Assembly: GCA_943914835.1 (NCBI GenBank)
Contig: CALUDO010000001.1
Coordinates: 1-64,000, forward strand
DNA: 64,000 nucleotides
DNA from: an uncultured Eremococcus sp.
Lineage (GTDB): Bacteria; Bacillota; Bacilli; Lactobacillales; Aerococcaceae
Reading direction: 5' to 3'
Part shown: positions 17,280-25,290 of the stretch, one piece after another
Position numbering within the stretch: position 1 is the first letter of the stretch
How the letters are laid out: each line of letters starts with the position of its first letter
The notes under the pieces: model-generated
Database searches by the model: none
What the model was told of the DNA's origin: nothing
Seen by the model: the letters and a program-made list of their open reading frames with translations, nothing else
Made by a program: the position numbers and the translations under genes

Positions 17280-17306
17280 TAGTCAAGAAACCGTATGCTT
17301 TGACTA
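17280..17306 (+). promoter_or_regulatory. Inverted repeat overlapping a possible -35 of the yghU-like gene
   Basis: TAGTCAA (17280-17286) and TTGACTA (17300-17306) form a 7-bp inverted repeat. The right arm coincides with a -35-like TTGACT, and TAGGCT lies 17 bp downstream. It could be an operator, but the evidence is only symmetry and position. Confidence 0.35.
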
Positions 17307-17351
17307 GATTGAGGGATAAGGGTAGGCTTGGATTATGAAAGGGTGGTTTAG

Positions 17352-18137
17352 ATGAGTCAATATAAGAAACCTAGGGTATGGCAATGGAAAGAGGCTAAGG
17401 AAGAAGTAGCTGGTAATAGGCCTACAGCTGGTCCTCGTTTTAAGAAGGAACTTCCACGAGGCAAAGAGCCCTTACAAGTCTATTCCTTAGCCACTCCAAA
17501 TGGGATAAAAGTTGCTATTCTATTGGAAGAATTGAAAGAAGCTAAGGTGGCTGGAGCAGGTTATGACTTATATAAGATAGATATTAGTCAAGGAGACCAG
17601 TTCGGGTCCGATTTTGTAGCTTTGAATCCTAACTCCAAGATTCCAGTCTTGTTGGATCAGAGTCTTGATAAAGAATTAGCCATATTTGAATCGGGGTCTA
17701 TTCTGTATTATTTAGCGGATAAGTATCAAATCTTTCTTTCAAGTGATATTGCTGGACGAACGGAATGTTTAAATTGGATCTTCTGGCAAACTGGAACGGG
17801 ACCTTATCTTGGGGGTGGATTTGGTCATTTCTATAATTATGCCCCCTTTGATCAAGAATATCCTATTGACCGTTATACCATGGAGGCTAAACGTGAATTT
17901 GATCTCTTGGATCAGCGATTGAAAGATCGTAAATATATATAAGGTGATCAGTATACGATTGCGGATATGATGATTTGGCCCTGGTATGGTCGAATAGCTT
18001 TGGGAGATGTGTACCCGGGCGCCGATGAATTTTTAAATGTTAAAGAATATCCCCATTTACTGGCTTGGACCCAGAGACTCCAGGAAAGACCAGCGGTTCA
18101 AAGGGCTATTAATCTTAAGTACAAGTCTTTAAATTAA
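17352..18137 (+). pseudogene. YghU-type glutathione S-transferase / disulfide-bond reductase, interrupted by one in-frame TAA
   Basis: Codons 1-196 encode the N-terminal part of a YghU-like protein: RPTAGPRFKKELPRGKEPLQ, YSLATPNGIKVAILLEEL and the GGGFGHFYNYAP segment. TAA at 17940-17942 ends it right after DRKYI. The same frame then continues for 64 more codons (GDQYTIADMMIWPWYGR, then AWTQRLQERPAVQRA) to a natural TAA at 18135-18137, completing the GST helical domain. Only one codon is wrong; GAA to TAA would be a single change. The ATG at 17352 has a good AAAGGGTGG site. It is either a fresh pseudogene, a read-through gene or a sequencing error. Confidence 0.88.
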
Positions 18138-18370
18138 ATGGAGGAATAATAAGCTTGTGAGGTCAAATTGATCGCAATATATAACAACCACAAGTTTATG
18201 GAAATTTGGTATTCTAAATACATCCAAAGTACATTCCTAGAACATTTCTGTTTATAGCGATATGGCTTTGTTTATCATTATTGGTGAATAGAATGTGAAA
18301 TTATAAGCATTTAAAAGGTTTGCATTTACTAATAAATAATTAATGGAAAATTACGTCTTTAAGCATATTA

Positions 18371-18400
18371 TTTCCATTTCTAAGGGAATCGTGATAAACT
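18371..18400 (+). promoter_or_regulatory. Candidate promoter of the Asp23 operon
   Basis: TTTCCA (18371-18376) and an extended -10, TGATAAACT (18392-18400), are separated by 18 bp and lie 47 bp before the amaP start. The rest of the 310-bp gap from 18138 shows no gene and no clear sigma-B box. Confidence 0.45.
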
Positions 18401-18447
18401 TAAGTCAAGAATTCTTAATAAATGTAGAGAAGGAGGCGACAGCGAAA

Positions 18448-19011
18448 ATGAAAAAATCAGCAAAATGGTTGCTGTTTATTCTGTTGTTGCTGACGTTGAC
18501 CATTTTATGGCCAAATGTTGTCAACTATCAGAGTGTAAGTAATTTTCCTAAGCTGAAAGCCCTAGAATCTTACCCTTGGATAGCAGATTATATTCCTCAT
18601 TATGTATTTTGGGGAACCATAGTTTTAGCTGCTATCTTGGTAATAGCTTTCCTTGTAACTCTCTTCATACCCACCCAGAAAGATGGAGTGGAATTAGAGG
18701 ACAACCAAGGTAAACTAGTGGTGAAGGCGGCGGCTGTTGAAGGATTGGTTCAAAGTATTCTAAGTTCCCAACGAGCTATACAATCTTCTTCAACTAAGGT
18801 CAGAATGTACAAAGACAAGGTGAAGGTAGACATTACCGGCAGTTTAAGACGGACATCTAACTTGTATGGACAGTCTAACCAGATTGCCCAACGCGTTCAA
18901 AAGGAAGTCAACGATTTCTTGGGTCAAGGATACCCAGCTGAAGTTCAAGTTGAGTTTAATGATGTATCTGAACAAACTGAAAATCATCAAACAGAGTCTA
19001 GAGTTATTTAA
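18448..19011 (+). CDS. amaP: Alkaline shock response membrane anchor protein AmaP
   Basis: The 187-residue protein starts at ATG 18448 after AAGGAGG (spacing 11). Two membrane helices (about residues 6-24 and 52-76) are followed by a cytoplasmic domain of the AmaP type (VVKAAAVEGLVQSILSSQ, then VKVDITGSL). In Staphylococcus the AmaP protein tethers Asp23 to the membrane. Here it heads an operon with two Asp23-family genes, so the same job is likely. An in-frame extension to 18343 lacks a ribosome site. Confidence 0.85.
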   Translation: MKKSAKWLLFILLLLTLTILWPNVVNYQSVSNFPKLKALESYPWIADYIPHYVFWGTIVLAAILVIAFLVTLFIPTQKDGVELEDNQGKLVVKAAAVEGLVQSILSSQRAIQSSSTKVRMYKDKVKVDITGSLRRTSNLYGQSNQIAQRVQKEVNDFLGQGYPAEVQVEFNDVSEQTENHQTESRVI

Positions 19012-19022
19012 GGGAGGATCTT

Positions 19023-19220
19023 ATGAAAGACTTATATGAAAAACATAAACTCCCTGTAATCTGCGCTTTGCTTGGATTAATTACGGGGTTACTCTTTATT
19101 ACCATTGGTTTCTTTCAGACTCTACTCGTATATGTTCTAACAATTCTTGGAGCCTATCTGGGAAAGGTCTTGGACGAAACTGGATTGTATCAACGTTTCT
19201 TAAATCGAATGAGACAATAG
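19023..19220 (+). CDS. DUF2273 small membrane protein of the Asp23 operon
   Basis: The 65-residue protein has two hydrophobic helices (about 12-30 and 32-50) and a short charged tail. This is the DUF2273 pattern (LPVICALLGLITGLLFITIG), regularly found between amaP and asp23. The biochemical role is unknown. It lies 11 bp after amaP with GGGAGG before ATG. Confidence 0.82.
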   Translation: MKDLYEKHKLPVICALLGLITGLLFITIGFFQTLLVYVLTILGAYLGKVLDETGLYQRFLNRMRQ

Positions 19221-19238
19221 AAGAAAGTAGGTATATGG

Positions 19239-19721
19239 ATGGAAGAGAACAAACATATTGATGGTGAATTGAACTTTAGTCAAGAAGTCATTGAAAAAAT
19301 TATAAAGCGAGTCTTGGACACAGTCCCTGGTGTCTTAGATGCTAAGGGAGGCTTTGCTTCAGACTTCGCTAGTAAATTAGTGAACCGTCAAGGTAAAACA
19401 GACGGGGTAAATGCTGAAGTTGGTAAAGAAGAAGTGGCAGCTGACCTTGATTTAGTTGTTGAATATGACCAAGATGTGCCAGCCATTGTTGACAAGATTA
19501 AATCATTGGCTCACGATGAAATTAAGTCAGCTACTAATTTAGAAGTTATTGAAGTAAATGTGAATGTCGTTGACATTATGACTCGCGAAGAATTTGATAA
19601 GAAACAAGTAACTGTTCAACACAAATTAAATGAACAAGTAGATAAGGTTCAAGACAAATCAGACAATGGAGATGCTGGAGTGGATCCTATCCAATCTGTT
19701 GAAGATCGTCCACAATTGTAA
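19239..19721 (+). CDS. Asp23/Gls24 family envelope stress protein (copy 1)
   Basis: The 160-residue protein carries the Asp23 domain at about 8-115: GELNFSQEVIEKIIKRVLDTV, PGVLDAKGG, VGKEEVAADLDLVVEYDQ and VEVNVNVVDIMTREEFD. A polar, charged tail follows. It is about as similar to the next gene product as paralogues are, so the pair arose by duplication. Asp23 proteins form membrane-associated assemblies linked to alkaline, bile and cell-wall stress. The N-terminal ATG 19239 follows a modest AGTAGG. Confidence 0.93.
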   Translation: MEENKHIDGELNFSQEVIEKIIKRVLDTVPGVLDAKGGFASDFASKLVNRQGKTDGVNAEVGKEEVAADLDLVVEYDQDVPAIVDKIKSLAHDEIKSATNLEVIEVNVNVVDIMTREEFDKKQVTVQHKLNEQVDKVQDKSDNGDAGVDPIQSVEDRPQL

Positions 19722-19780
19722 ACTAGTTTTCTTAGATTTAAGTAGACTTCACGCATATATTATTTAGGAGGAAAATTATT

Positions 19781-20359
19781 ATGACAGAATTTAACAATAA
19801 ATCAGTAAACACTAATAACTCAACTACTTCAAATACCGCTACAAGCACTAGTAAAGCAGTGACTTCTGGTATTCGTGGGGAGTTAACTTTTGAAGATAAA
19901 GTAGTTCAAAAAATTATTGGGATTGCTTTATCAGATGTTCCAGGTTTATTAGGTGTTTCTGGTGGTTTCTTCTCAAACTTCACAGAAAAATTAGTTAATA
20001 CTGATAATAAAACATCTGGTATTGGTGTTGAAGTTGGTAAAGAACAAGTGGCTGTTGACTTAGATATCATTGCTGAATACGGTAAGAATGTTTCTGAAAT
20101 TTATACTAAGATTAAAGACATTGTCACTAGTGAAGTAGCTAAGATGACTGACTTAGATGTTGTCGAAGTGAATGCAAATGTCGTTGATGTAAAAACTCGT
20201 GCTCAATATGAAAAAGAACAAGTGACTGTTCAAGATAAATTATCAGATGCTGCAGAATCAACTGGTAACTTTGTATCAGAAACTTCTGACAAAGCTTCAC
20301 GTTCATTTGATCGTCAGCAAGCAAAATTAGAAGAAAAAGCTGAACCACGCGTTAAATAA
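19781..20359 (+). CDS. Asp23/Gls24 family envelope stress protein (copy 2)
   Basis: The 192-residue paralogue has a Ser/Thr/Asn-rich N-terminal lead (about 1-28), the Asp23 domain (GELTFEDKVVQKIIGIALS, GVEVGKEQVAVDLDIIAEYG, VVEVNANVVDVKTRAQYE) and a polar tail. Codon use is strongly biased to A/T-ending optimal codons and the ribosome site is a strong TAGGAGG, both signs of high expression. Fourth gene of the stress operon. Confidence 0.94.
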   Translation: MTEFNNKSVNTNNSTTSNTATSTSKAVTSGIRGELTFEDKVVQKIIGIALSDVPGLLGVSGGFFSNFTEKLVNTDNKTSGIGVEVGKEQVAVDLDIIAEYGKNVSEIYTKIKDIVTSEVAKMTDLDVVEVNANVVDVKTRAQYEKEQVTVQDKLSDAAESTGNFVSETSDKASRSFDRQQAKLEEKAEPRVK

Positions 20360-20409
20360 TATCAGTAATATTATTTAAAATATAAAATAGATATGTTAGG
20401 AGGGATTTT

Positions 20410-20715
20410 ATGAGTCAATTTGTAAATGATGACTTAAATTTAAATGGTAAGTCAGTTGCAGACGGTTTCCAAGATTCACCGAGCATTATATCCGGTCAAC
20501 CAGCTAAAAAGGCTGAGCAAGATGATCCCAGTCAATCCTTATCTAAAGAAGTAGAAGCTATGAAATCAAATGAAGAAGCTGATAAGAAGGAAAAGGCTGA
20601 GTGGCCAGATCGATTTGGTGATAACCATAAGGTGGGAACAGATGAAAGTCTAAAAGGTGAACAAAGTGACTATCACGAAGTCCCCGGTAATCAGCCAGAT
20701 GTTTTACCAGAGTAA
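20410..20715 (+). CDS. Small hydrophilic acidic protein of the Asp23 operon, unknown function
   Basis: The 101-residue protein is very rich in Asp, Glu, Lys, Ser and Gln, with no membrane segment and no Cys. It looks largely disordered, with the recognisable middle stretch EWPDRFGDNHKVGTDESLKG. ATG 20410 follows TTAGGAGGG. It is the last gene of the Asp23 operon and is followed directly by a strong terminator. The composition recalls hydrophilic stress-induced proteins such as CsbD types, but I cannot assign it to a family. Confidence 0.7.
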   Translation: MSQFVNDDLNLNGKSVADGFQDSPSIISGQPAKKAEQDDPSQSLSKEVEAMKSNEEADKKEKAEWPDRFGDNHKVGTDESLKGEQSDYHEVPGNQPDVLPE

Positions 20716-20731
20716 TCATGAAATTTAAACT

Positions 20732-20763
20732 AGCGGATGACACAAAAGTGTCATCCGCTTTTT
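20732..20763 (+). terminator. Terminator of the Asp23 operon
   Basis: A perfect 12-bp stem (20732-20743 with 20748-20759) with loop AAAA is followed by TTTT. Confidence 0.95.
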
Positions 20764-20782
20764 GTATTATAAGGCAAGAATA

Positions 20783-20812
20783 TTGCTTTTATATATAAGA
20801 AAGCGCTATAAT
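20783..20812 (+). promoter_or_regulatory. sigma-A-type promoter now driving only a gene remnant
   Basis: TTGCTT (20783-20788) and TATAAT (20807-20812) are separated by 18 bp. The expected transcript would begin within or just before the acyl-CoA dehydrogenase remnant, so the promoter appears to be what is left of the original gene's 5' end or of an upstream gene. Confidence 0.6.
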
Positions 20813-20816
20813 AAGT

Positions 20817-20951
20817 GGAGAAATTACCTATGATTATGAAGTGGCCCGTTTCTTCCAAGACGCTGAAGCAATTTATACCTACGAAGGTACACATGAAGTT
20901 AACTCACTGGTTATTGGTCGAGCGATTACTGGCAAATCAGCTTTTGTGTAA
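20817..20951 (+). pseudogene. C-terminal remnant of an acyl-CoA dehydrogenase (glutaryl-CoA dehydrogenase-like)
   Basis: The frame at 20817-20951 encodes the extreme C-terminus of an acyl-CoA dehydrogenase, with the signature TYEGTHEVNSLVIGRAITGK followed by a natural stop. No start codon, ribosome site or catalytic domain precedes it; more than 300 codons are missing. A promoter sits immediately upstream and a strong terminator follows, so an internal deletion fused the promoter region to the tail. The match to the glutaryl-CoA dehydrogenase C-terminal motif is clear, though the exact substrate class is inferred. Confidence 0.85.
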
Positions 20952-20972
20952 TCCACGATCAACTTCCAAATT

Positions 20973-21011
20973 AAAAAAGACTCCTTAAGCATGGCTTAAG
21001 GAGTCTTTTTT
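20973..21011 (+). terminator. Terminator after the acyl-CoA dehydrogenase remnant
   Basis: AAAAAAGACTCCTTAAGC (20973-20990) pairs perfectly with 20994-21011 across a 3-nt loop and ends in six T residues. With A-runs on the other side it can work in both directions. Confidence 0.92.
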
Positions 21012-21044
21012 ATCTAGTCGAAATTAATGTTTATTTGAACATAT

Positions 21045-21079
21045 AAAAAGCAGACAATTCTTAAGATTGTCTGCTTTTT
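21045..21079 (-). terminator. Terminator of the leftward ABC exporter operon
   Basis: Arms 21045-21058 and 21066-21079 (AAAAAGCAGACAAT and its complement) form a 14-bp stem with a 7-nt loop, ending in a U-run for leftward transcripts. It lies 33 bp after the permease stop codon. Confidence 0.88.
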
Positions 21080-21111
21080 GAAGGGATATATTATAGTAAT
21101 CTTGTCTCCTA

Positions 21112-24100
21112 TTAATCGACAGATTTAAGTGCTTCAAGCATATCCACTCGTTTGAGTAAGTGGTTCACCAAGAAGCCTAGGACTATAATAATAATCACAA
21201 TTGCTATGGTAGGTACTAGATAGGTAGTTGAATGAATGGCCGTTGGTACAAGGATATTTTCGGGAGCAACTGACTCAACTATAAACCAGTGGAGTAGTTT
21301 ACCCATACCGAGTCCAACTACGATCCCAATTAAGGAAAGGATGATTGTTTCTCGGTATATATAGAGGGTAACTTCACGGTTTAAGAAACCAAGTACCTTA
21401 ATGGTAGATAACTCTCGAATGCGTTCAGCTACATTGATGTTGGTTAAGTTATATAGAATTACGATGGCTAACATCACTGAAGCAATCGTTAAGACATTCA
21501 TAACAGTATTCAATGAGGTGACAAGGTCATCAATTCGGTTGATTAAAGCCGTATTTTGAATAACTGTTTTTACTTCATCTTCTGCCATGAATTTAGCAGA
21601 TAAGTCACGAACCCCGTCATCTGAACGATCTTTGGCACGAAGGAGATAGGCATTGTTATCAAAATCTTCGTGAAAGGCTTCTTTATAGTAATCAGCCGAA
21701 ACATAGATAAAATGACCAGCGTAAAGCTCAGATATACCAGCAATTTTTAGGGTATACTCATTATTTAAGTCATCTTGAACGGTGAATGTATCTCCCACCT
21801 TGGCCTTCATTAATTTGGCTAATTTTTCACTGATGATAGCCCCATCACTTGGGAGTTTTAATTTCTCATTATCTTTACCGTTGACATCATATAGATGAAC
21901 AAAGGGTTCAAAGGAATCGCCTTCAGTGGCTAGTAGGGTCATATCTTGTTTATCGACAACCCCTTTTATGTTTTTACTATATTCTTTTGACATAATATTC
22001 ATGGATTCATCAACATCATTAGAATGGACTAATTGATTGATGTGTTTATTTTGATTATCAGTGGCGTGGTCATCTTTAACGACTAAGGCATCAAATTGGA
22101 TAATATCTTCAAATTGACGGTCAACAATACCTGATAAGGAAGCCTGACTTCCTAAACCTGATAACAAGAGGGCAACAGAACCAGCTACCCCAAAGATAGT
22201 CATCAACATCCGTTGTTTATAACGGAAGATGTTCCTTACAGTAACTTTTTGGATAAAGTTTAGGCGAGACCATATGAAGCCAATTTTTTCGAGTAGAATG
22301 CTAGCACCTTTAGCAGGTGGTTTAGGTAGTAAGAGTTGGGAGCTAGTTTCTTTGAGTTCCTTATGGGCTATATATATAGGGGGAATACAAGAAACAAGGA
22401 CAGAACATGCGATGGCAAACAGGGCAATTGGCCAATAGAAGTCAAGTATCAAGTGAGGAATCGTTTTGTCAGAGAAGAGAGAAGCCTCAAGAATTGGTGG
22501 TAAGAAATAATTACCAGCAATGATTCCGAGAATAGTTCCTAGGATTCCGGCAGTTAGCCCGTAGATGGCAAATTTCTTCATAACATCTAGGTTAGAATAT
22601 CCTAGGGCCTTTAAGACACCGGCGTTGGTTCGTTCTTCATTAACAAACCGAGTCATGGTTGTTTCTGTGACTAAGGCAGCAACCAGATAAAGAACAATTG
22701 GGAAAATATTTCCAACTTTAGTAATACCTTCTGATGAGGCTATGGTATGAATATAACCATCATTACCAGGGATTGTTCGACGAGTATAAGAAGTATAGGC
22801 AGGGGTCGAAAGATCATTTAAATTTTCCTTAGCTTCTTTAAGATCTTCTTCGCCATCGGCGATTTCTTCCTCAGCGTCTGCTTTTTTATCATCAAATTCC
22901 TTTTGTTTATCTTCCAGTTCTTTCTGTGCTTTGTCTAAGTCTGTCTTGTTTTTATCTAAGTCTTTTTTTGCTTTTTCTAATTTGTTGACGCCATCGTCAT
23001 ATTGAGCTTGGCTGTCTTCAAGTTTAGCGGCCCCGGCTTGATATTCTTCCAGACCAGCTTGGTATTGGGCTTTTTTGCTTTCAAGTTCATTAACCCCGGC
23101 TTGGTATTGGTTTAATCCCTCTTGGTAACTTGCATAAGAAGCATCGAATTCATCTTTTTTGCTTTGGTAGTCTGCTAGTCCTTGGTCGTATTGGTCTTGT
23201 CCGGCAGCTAGGCTTGCTTCTTGGTTAGCAATTTCTTCTTGAAGACCTACAACATCTTCTTGAATACTTGGCTCCATTCCTTGGGCTTGGTAGGATTCTT
23301 CTAAGGCAGCTAATTGACCCTTAGCTTCATCAATTTGAGCGTAGCCCTGGTCTAGTTGGGCTTTGGAATCATCTAATTGTGCCTTAGCTGAATCTAAGGC
23401 AGCTTGTGGTTCGACAAATTGTTGGCTAGCTTCATCCAATTCCGCTTTAGAAGCAGCTAATTGGTTCTCGCCATCAGCAATTTTTTGACTGGCTGCATCC
23501 AATTGGACTTTAGAGTCATCGAGTTGCGCCCAACCGTTGGCTAAGTCAGTTTTTGCTTGGTTTAATTCTTTTTGTTTTTCTTCGATTTCTTTTTGACCGT
23601 CTTTGAGTTTTTTGCGATTGTCCTTAATTTCTTTGTGACCATCTTTGAGTTTTTTTTCAGTGTCTTTGAGTTTTTGGCGACTATCAGCAAGTTCTTCTTC
23701 GCCATCTTTGATTTCCTTTTCAGCATCTTGGCGGATGCTTGCTAGGCGGTGGTCACCATTATCCTCTATTATTGAATCGACTTCCTTTTGATAGGCGTCG
23801 AGTTTGGACTTATAGTCGTCATCAAAGGCGTTTATTTGTGTTAAATCATGATATTTAATCCGAGCAATGGTGTAAACATCCATATCAAAGGCCTTGGGGG
23901 AAACAAGAGCGTAGGCATCTAAATTACCAGTCCCAGCAGAGGAAGGGCCTAGGACAGAGGTTGAAATAATTTCGGTTGAATTAACAAAACCAACGACCTT
24001 GTAGTTGTTTCCTTTTAAGTTGTCATTTTTCTCTTGATCAATCTTAAAGTTATCTCCTATTTTATATTGATCTTGGAGTTGAGCGGTTAAGGCGATTTCT

Positions 24101-24477
24101 TTATCGTTTTTAGGGAAATTACCTTTGACCAATTCAAATTTAGAAATATTATCGGTTTTAGAGAAGAGTCGGACGGAGGTATTGGTGTCCTTAATAATAA
24201 CATCTGAGAAATACCCGAATTCCAAGTCCGCTTTATCTTTTAGTTGATTCAACTCTTTAACGTCATCATCATCGAGTCCGTAATCGGACATCACTGACAG
24301 GTCCATAGTATTATATTCATCTAGGTAGGCATCGGCTGTATGGTTTATTATAGGTTCTGCTACTTTAAGACCAACTAAGGCAAATGCTCCGAGTCCCATT
24401 AGGAGAAGAATTGAAAAGAAACGTCCTTTAGAATCCCAGAAGGACCGGAGAATTTCTTTATTTAAGATTGTTTTCAT
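21112..24477 (-). CDS. FtsX-type ABC transporter permease with a roughly 300-residue coiled-coil insert
   Basis: The 1121-residue protein has one N-terminal membrane helix (about 17-38) and a MacB-like extracytoplasmic domain to about 245. A long coiled coil from about 248 to 555 contains heptads such as RQKLKDT, EKKLKDG and HKEIKDN, then 21-residue units built on YQAGLEEYQAG. An FtsX block follows at about 580-720, a second periplasmic-type domain, and a final FtsX block with three helices near the C-terminus. It pairs with the ATPase encoded 18 bp upstream. This architecture is that of large FtsX-like exporters of Firmicutes; the cargo is unknown, with an antimicrobial-peptide or lipid role possible. 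It is under the divergent TetR regulator by position. Confidence 0.9.
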   Translation of the reverse strand: MKTILNKEILRSFWDSKGRFFSILLLMGLGAFALVGLKVAEPIINHTADAYLDEYNTMDLSVMSDYGLDDDDVKELNQLKDKADLEFGYFSDVIIKDTNTSVRLFSKTDNISKFELVKGNFPKNDKEIALTAQLQDQYKIGDNFKIDQEKNDNLKGNNYKVVGFVNSTEIISTSVLGPSSAGTGNLDAYALVSPKAFDMDVYTIARIKYHDLTQINAFDDDYKSKLDAYQKEVDSIIEDNGDHRLASIRQDAEKEIKDGEEELADSRQKLKDTEKKLKDGHKEIKDNRKKLKDGQKEIEEKQKELNQAKTDLANGWAQLDDSKVQLDAASQKIADGENQLAASKAELDEASQQFVEPQAALDSAKAQLDDSKAQLDQGYAQIDEAKGQLAALEESYQAQGMEPSIQEDVVGLQEEIANQEASLAAGQDQYDQGLADYQSKKDEFDASYASYQEGLNQYQAGVNELESKKAQYQAGLEEYQAGAAKLEDSQAQYDDGVNKLEKAKKDLDKNKTDLDKAQKELEDKQKEFDDKKADAEEEIADGEEDLKEAKENLNDLSTPAYTSYTRRTIPGNDGYIHTIASSEGITKVGNIFPIVLYLVAALVTETTMTRFVNEERTNAGVLKALGYSNLDVMKKFAIYGLTAGILGTILGIIAGNYFLPPILEASLFSDKTIPHLILDFYWPIALFAIACSVLVSCIPPIYIAHKELKETSSQLLLPKPPAKGASILLEKIGFIWSRLNFIQKVTVRNIFRYKQRMLMTIFGVAGSVALLLSGLGSQASLSGIVDRQFEDIIQFDALVVKDDHATDNQNKHINQLVHSNDVDESMNIMSKEYSKNIKGVVDKQDMTLLATEGDSFEPFVHLYDVNGKDNEKLKLPSDGAIISEKLAKLMKAKVGDTFTVQDDLNNEYTLKIAGISELYAGHFIYVSADYYKEAFHEDFDNNAYLLRAKDRSDDGVRDLSAKFMAEDEVKTVIQNTALINRIDDLVTSLNTVMNVLTIASVMLAIVILYNLTNINVAERIRELSTIKVLGFLNREVTLYIYRETIILSLIGIVVGLGMGKLLHWFIVESVAPENILVPTAIHSTTYLVPTIAIVIIIIVLGFLVNHLLKRVDMLEALKSVD

Positions 24478-24495
24478 CTTGAAAGGACCTCCTTA

Positions 24496-25197
24496 CTAAT
24501 ATTCTAGGCTCGCAATATCTTGGGGGTGTTCATTAACCTCAATCGATTTCACTTGGGCATCATGCATGTGGATCACTCGGTCCCCGATTGGTGCCAAAGC
24601 CCCATTATGGGTTACGATAATGACGGTCGCATTTTCTTTACGGGACATATCTTGAAGGATTTGTAAGACTTGTTTCCCTGTTTTGTAGTCTAAGGCTCCT
24701 GTAGGCTCATCACAGAGTAGTAGCTTAGGTTTTTTAGCGATTGCTCGAGCAATTGAGACCCGTTGTTGTTCACCACCTGATAATTGGGCAGGGAAGTTAT
24801 CCATTCGGTGACCTAAACCGACTGATTTAAGAGCTTCCTCTGGATCTTGAGCATCTTTGACAATTTGTGAAGCTAATTCCACATTTTCTTTGGCTGTTAG
24901 GTTAGGAACTAAATTATAGAATTGGAAGACAAAACCGACATCATCTCGACGATAATATGTCAGTTGTCGGTCGTTAAAGTCTGCAATATTCTTACCATCG
25001 ATAAGAATATCTCCCTCATCGTTGGTATCCATTCCTCCAAGAATATTTAGAACAGTAGATTTGCCAGCACCGGAAGAACCTAAGATAATGACTAGTTCTC
25101 CTTTATTAATTTCAAAAGATATATCTTTATTCGCTACGATTTCACTGTTACCAGATTTATAACGTTTATAGCTGTGTTTCATTTCAATGTAAGCCAT
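24496..25197 (-). CDS. ABC transporter ATP-binding protein (MacB/LolD type)
   Basis: The 233-residue ATPase starts at ATG 25197, 8 nt after AAGGA on the minus strand; three codons further upstream another ATG overlaps that ribosome site. Walker A ILGSSGAGKSTVLNILGG, Q-loop FQFYNLVP, signature LSGGEQQRVSIARA, Walker B LLCDEPTGALD and H-loop VTHN are all present, as in MacB-type export ATPases. It forms an operon with the FtsX-type permease downstream. Confidence 0.95.
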   Translation of the reverse strand: MAYIEMKHSYKRYKSGNSEIVANKDISFEINKGELVIILGSSGAGKSTVLNILGGMDTNDEGDILIDGKNIADFNDRQLTYYRRDDVGFVFQFYNLVPNLTAKENVELASQIVKDAQDPEEALKSVGLGHRMDNFPAQLSGGEQQRVSIARAIAKKPKLLLCDEPTGALDYKTGKQVLQILQDMSRKENATVIIVTHNGALAPIGDRVIHMHDAQVKSIEVNEHPQDIASLEY

Positions 25198-25231
25198 TGA
25201 ATACATCCTTTCTAGTCTTAATTAGACATTG

Positions 25232-25238
25232 TGTTGAT
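25232..25238 (+). promoter_or_regulatory. Half-operator for the TetR regulator
   Basis: TGTTGAT here, extended to TGTTGATTTA (25232-25241), repeats the right arm and following bases of the perfect palindrome at 25291-25307. It overlaps the -35 of the rightward tetR promoter and lies just downstream of the expected leftward start point. Confidence 0.5.
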
Positions 25239-25262
25239 TTAGTCTAGGGACTACTTTATAAT
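25234..25262 (+). promoter_or_regulatory. Promoter of the TetR-family regulator gene
   Basis: TTGATT (25234-25239) and TATAAT (25257-25262) are separated by 17 bp. Its -10 overlaps that of the divergent ABC exporter promoter. Confidence 0.72.
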
Positions 25263-25285
25263 AAAGCTAAGGAAATTACAAGCAA
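25256..25285 (-). promoter_or_regulatory. Promoter of the ABC exporter operon
   Basis: On the minus strand TTGCTT (25285-25280) and TTATAA (25261-25256) are separated by 18 bp. The element is back-to-back with the tetR promoter, so one repressor can control both. Confidence 0.6.
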
Positions 25286-25290
25286 CAAGC

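Larger units (their letters stand above)
16819..17351 (+). other. Gene-free 533-bp stretch, probably a decayed coding region
   Basis: No convincing gene is present. The longest protein-like stretch runs from about 16888 to 17040 and contains LAEEDKELAGVRHSLGEEG and later DGNAFFILTAG, with no good start codon or ribosome site. A second short segment near 17146-17196 reads GEFVSYGPGLVYWLFILT. I do not recognise either. The stretch ends with a strong terminator at 17241-17273 that serves no intact gene, which suggests that a gene once filled this space. The neighbouring gene is also broken. Confidence 0.45.

Noticed and set aside
18138..18342. Sigma-B-type promoter for the Asp23 operon
   Set aside because: GTTTATGG and GGTAT-like words occur near 18194-18212 but with wrong spacing, and Lactobacillales generally lack sigma-B.
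18343..18447. Upstream extension of amaP
   Set aside because: A strong AAGGAGG precedes ATG 18448, and the extension has no recognisable content.
20799..20812. cre-like sequence (AAGCGCTAT) overlapping the remnant promoter
   Set aside because: Only the core matches the CcpA consensus; both outer flanks fail.
22815..23735. Repetitive DNA that could be read as a CRISPR or minisatellite
   Set aside because: It is the coding sequence of the coiled coil in the FtsX-type permease; repeats are imperfect and without spacers.
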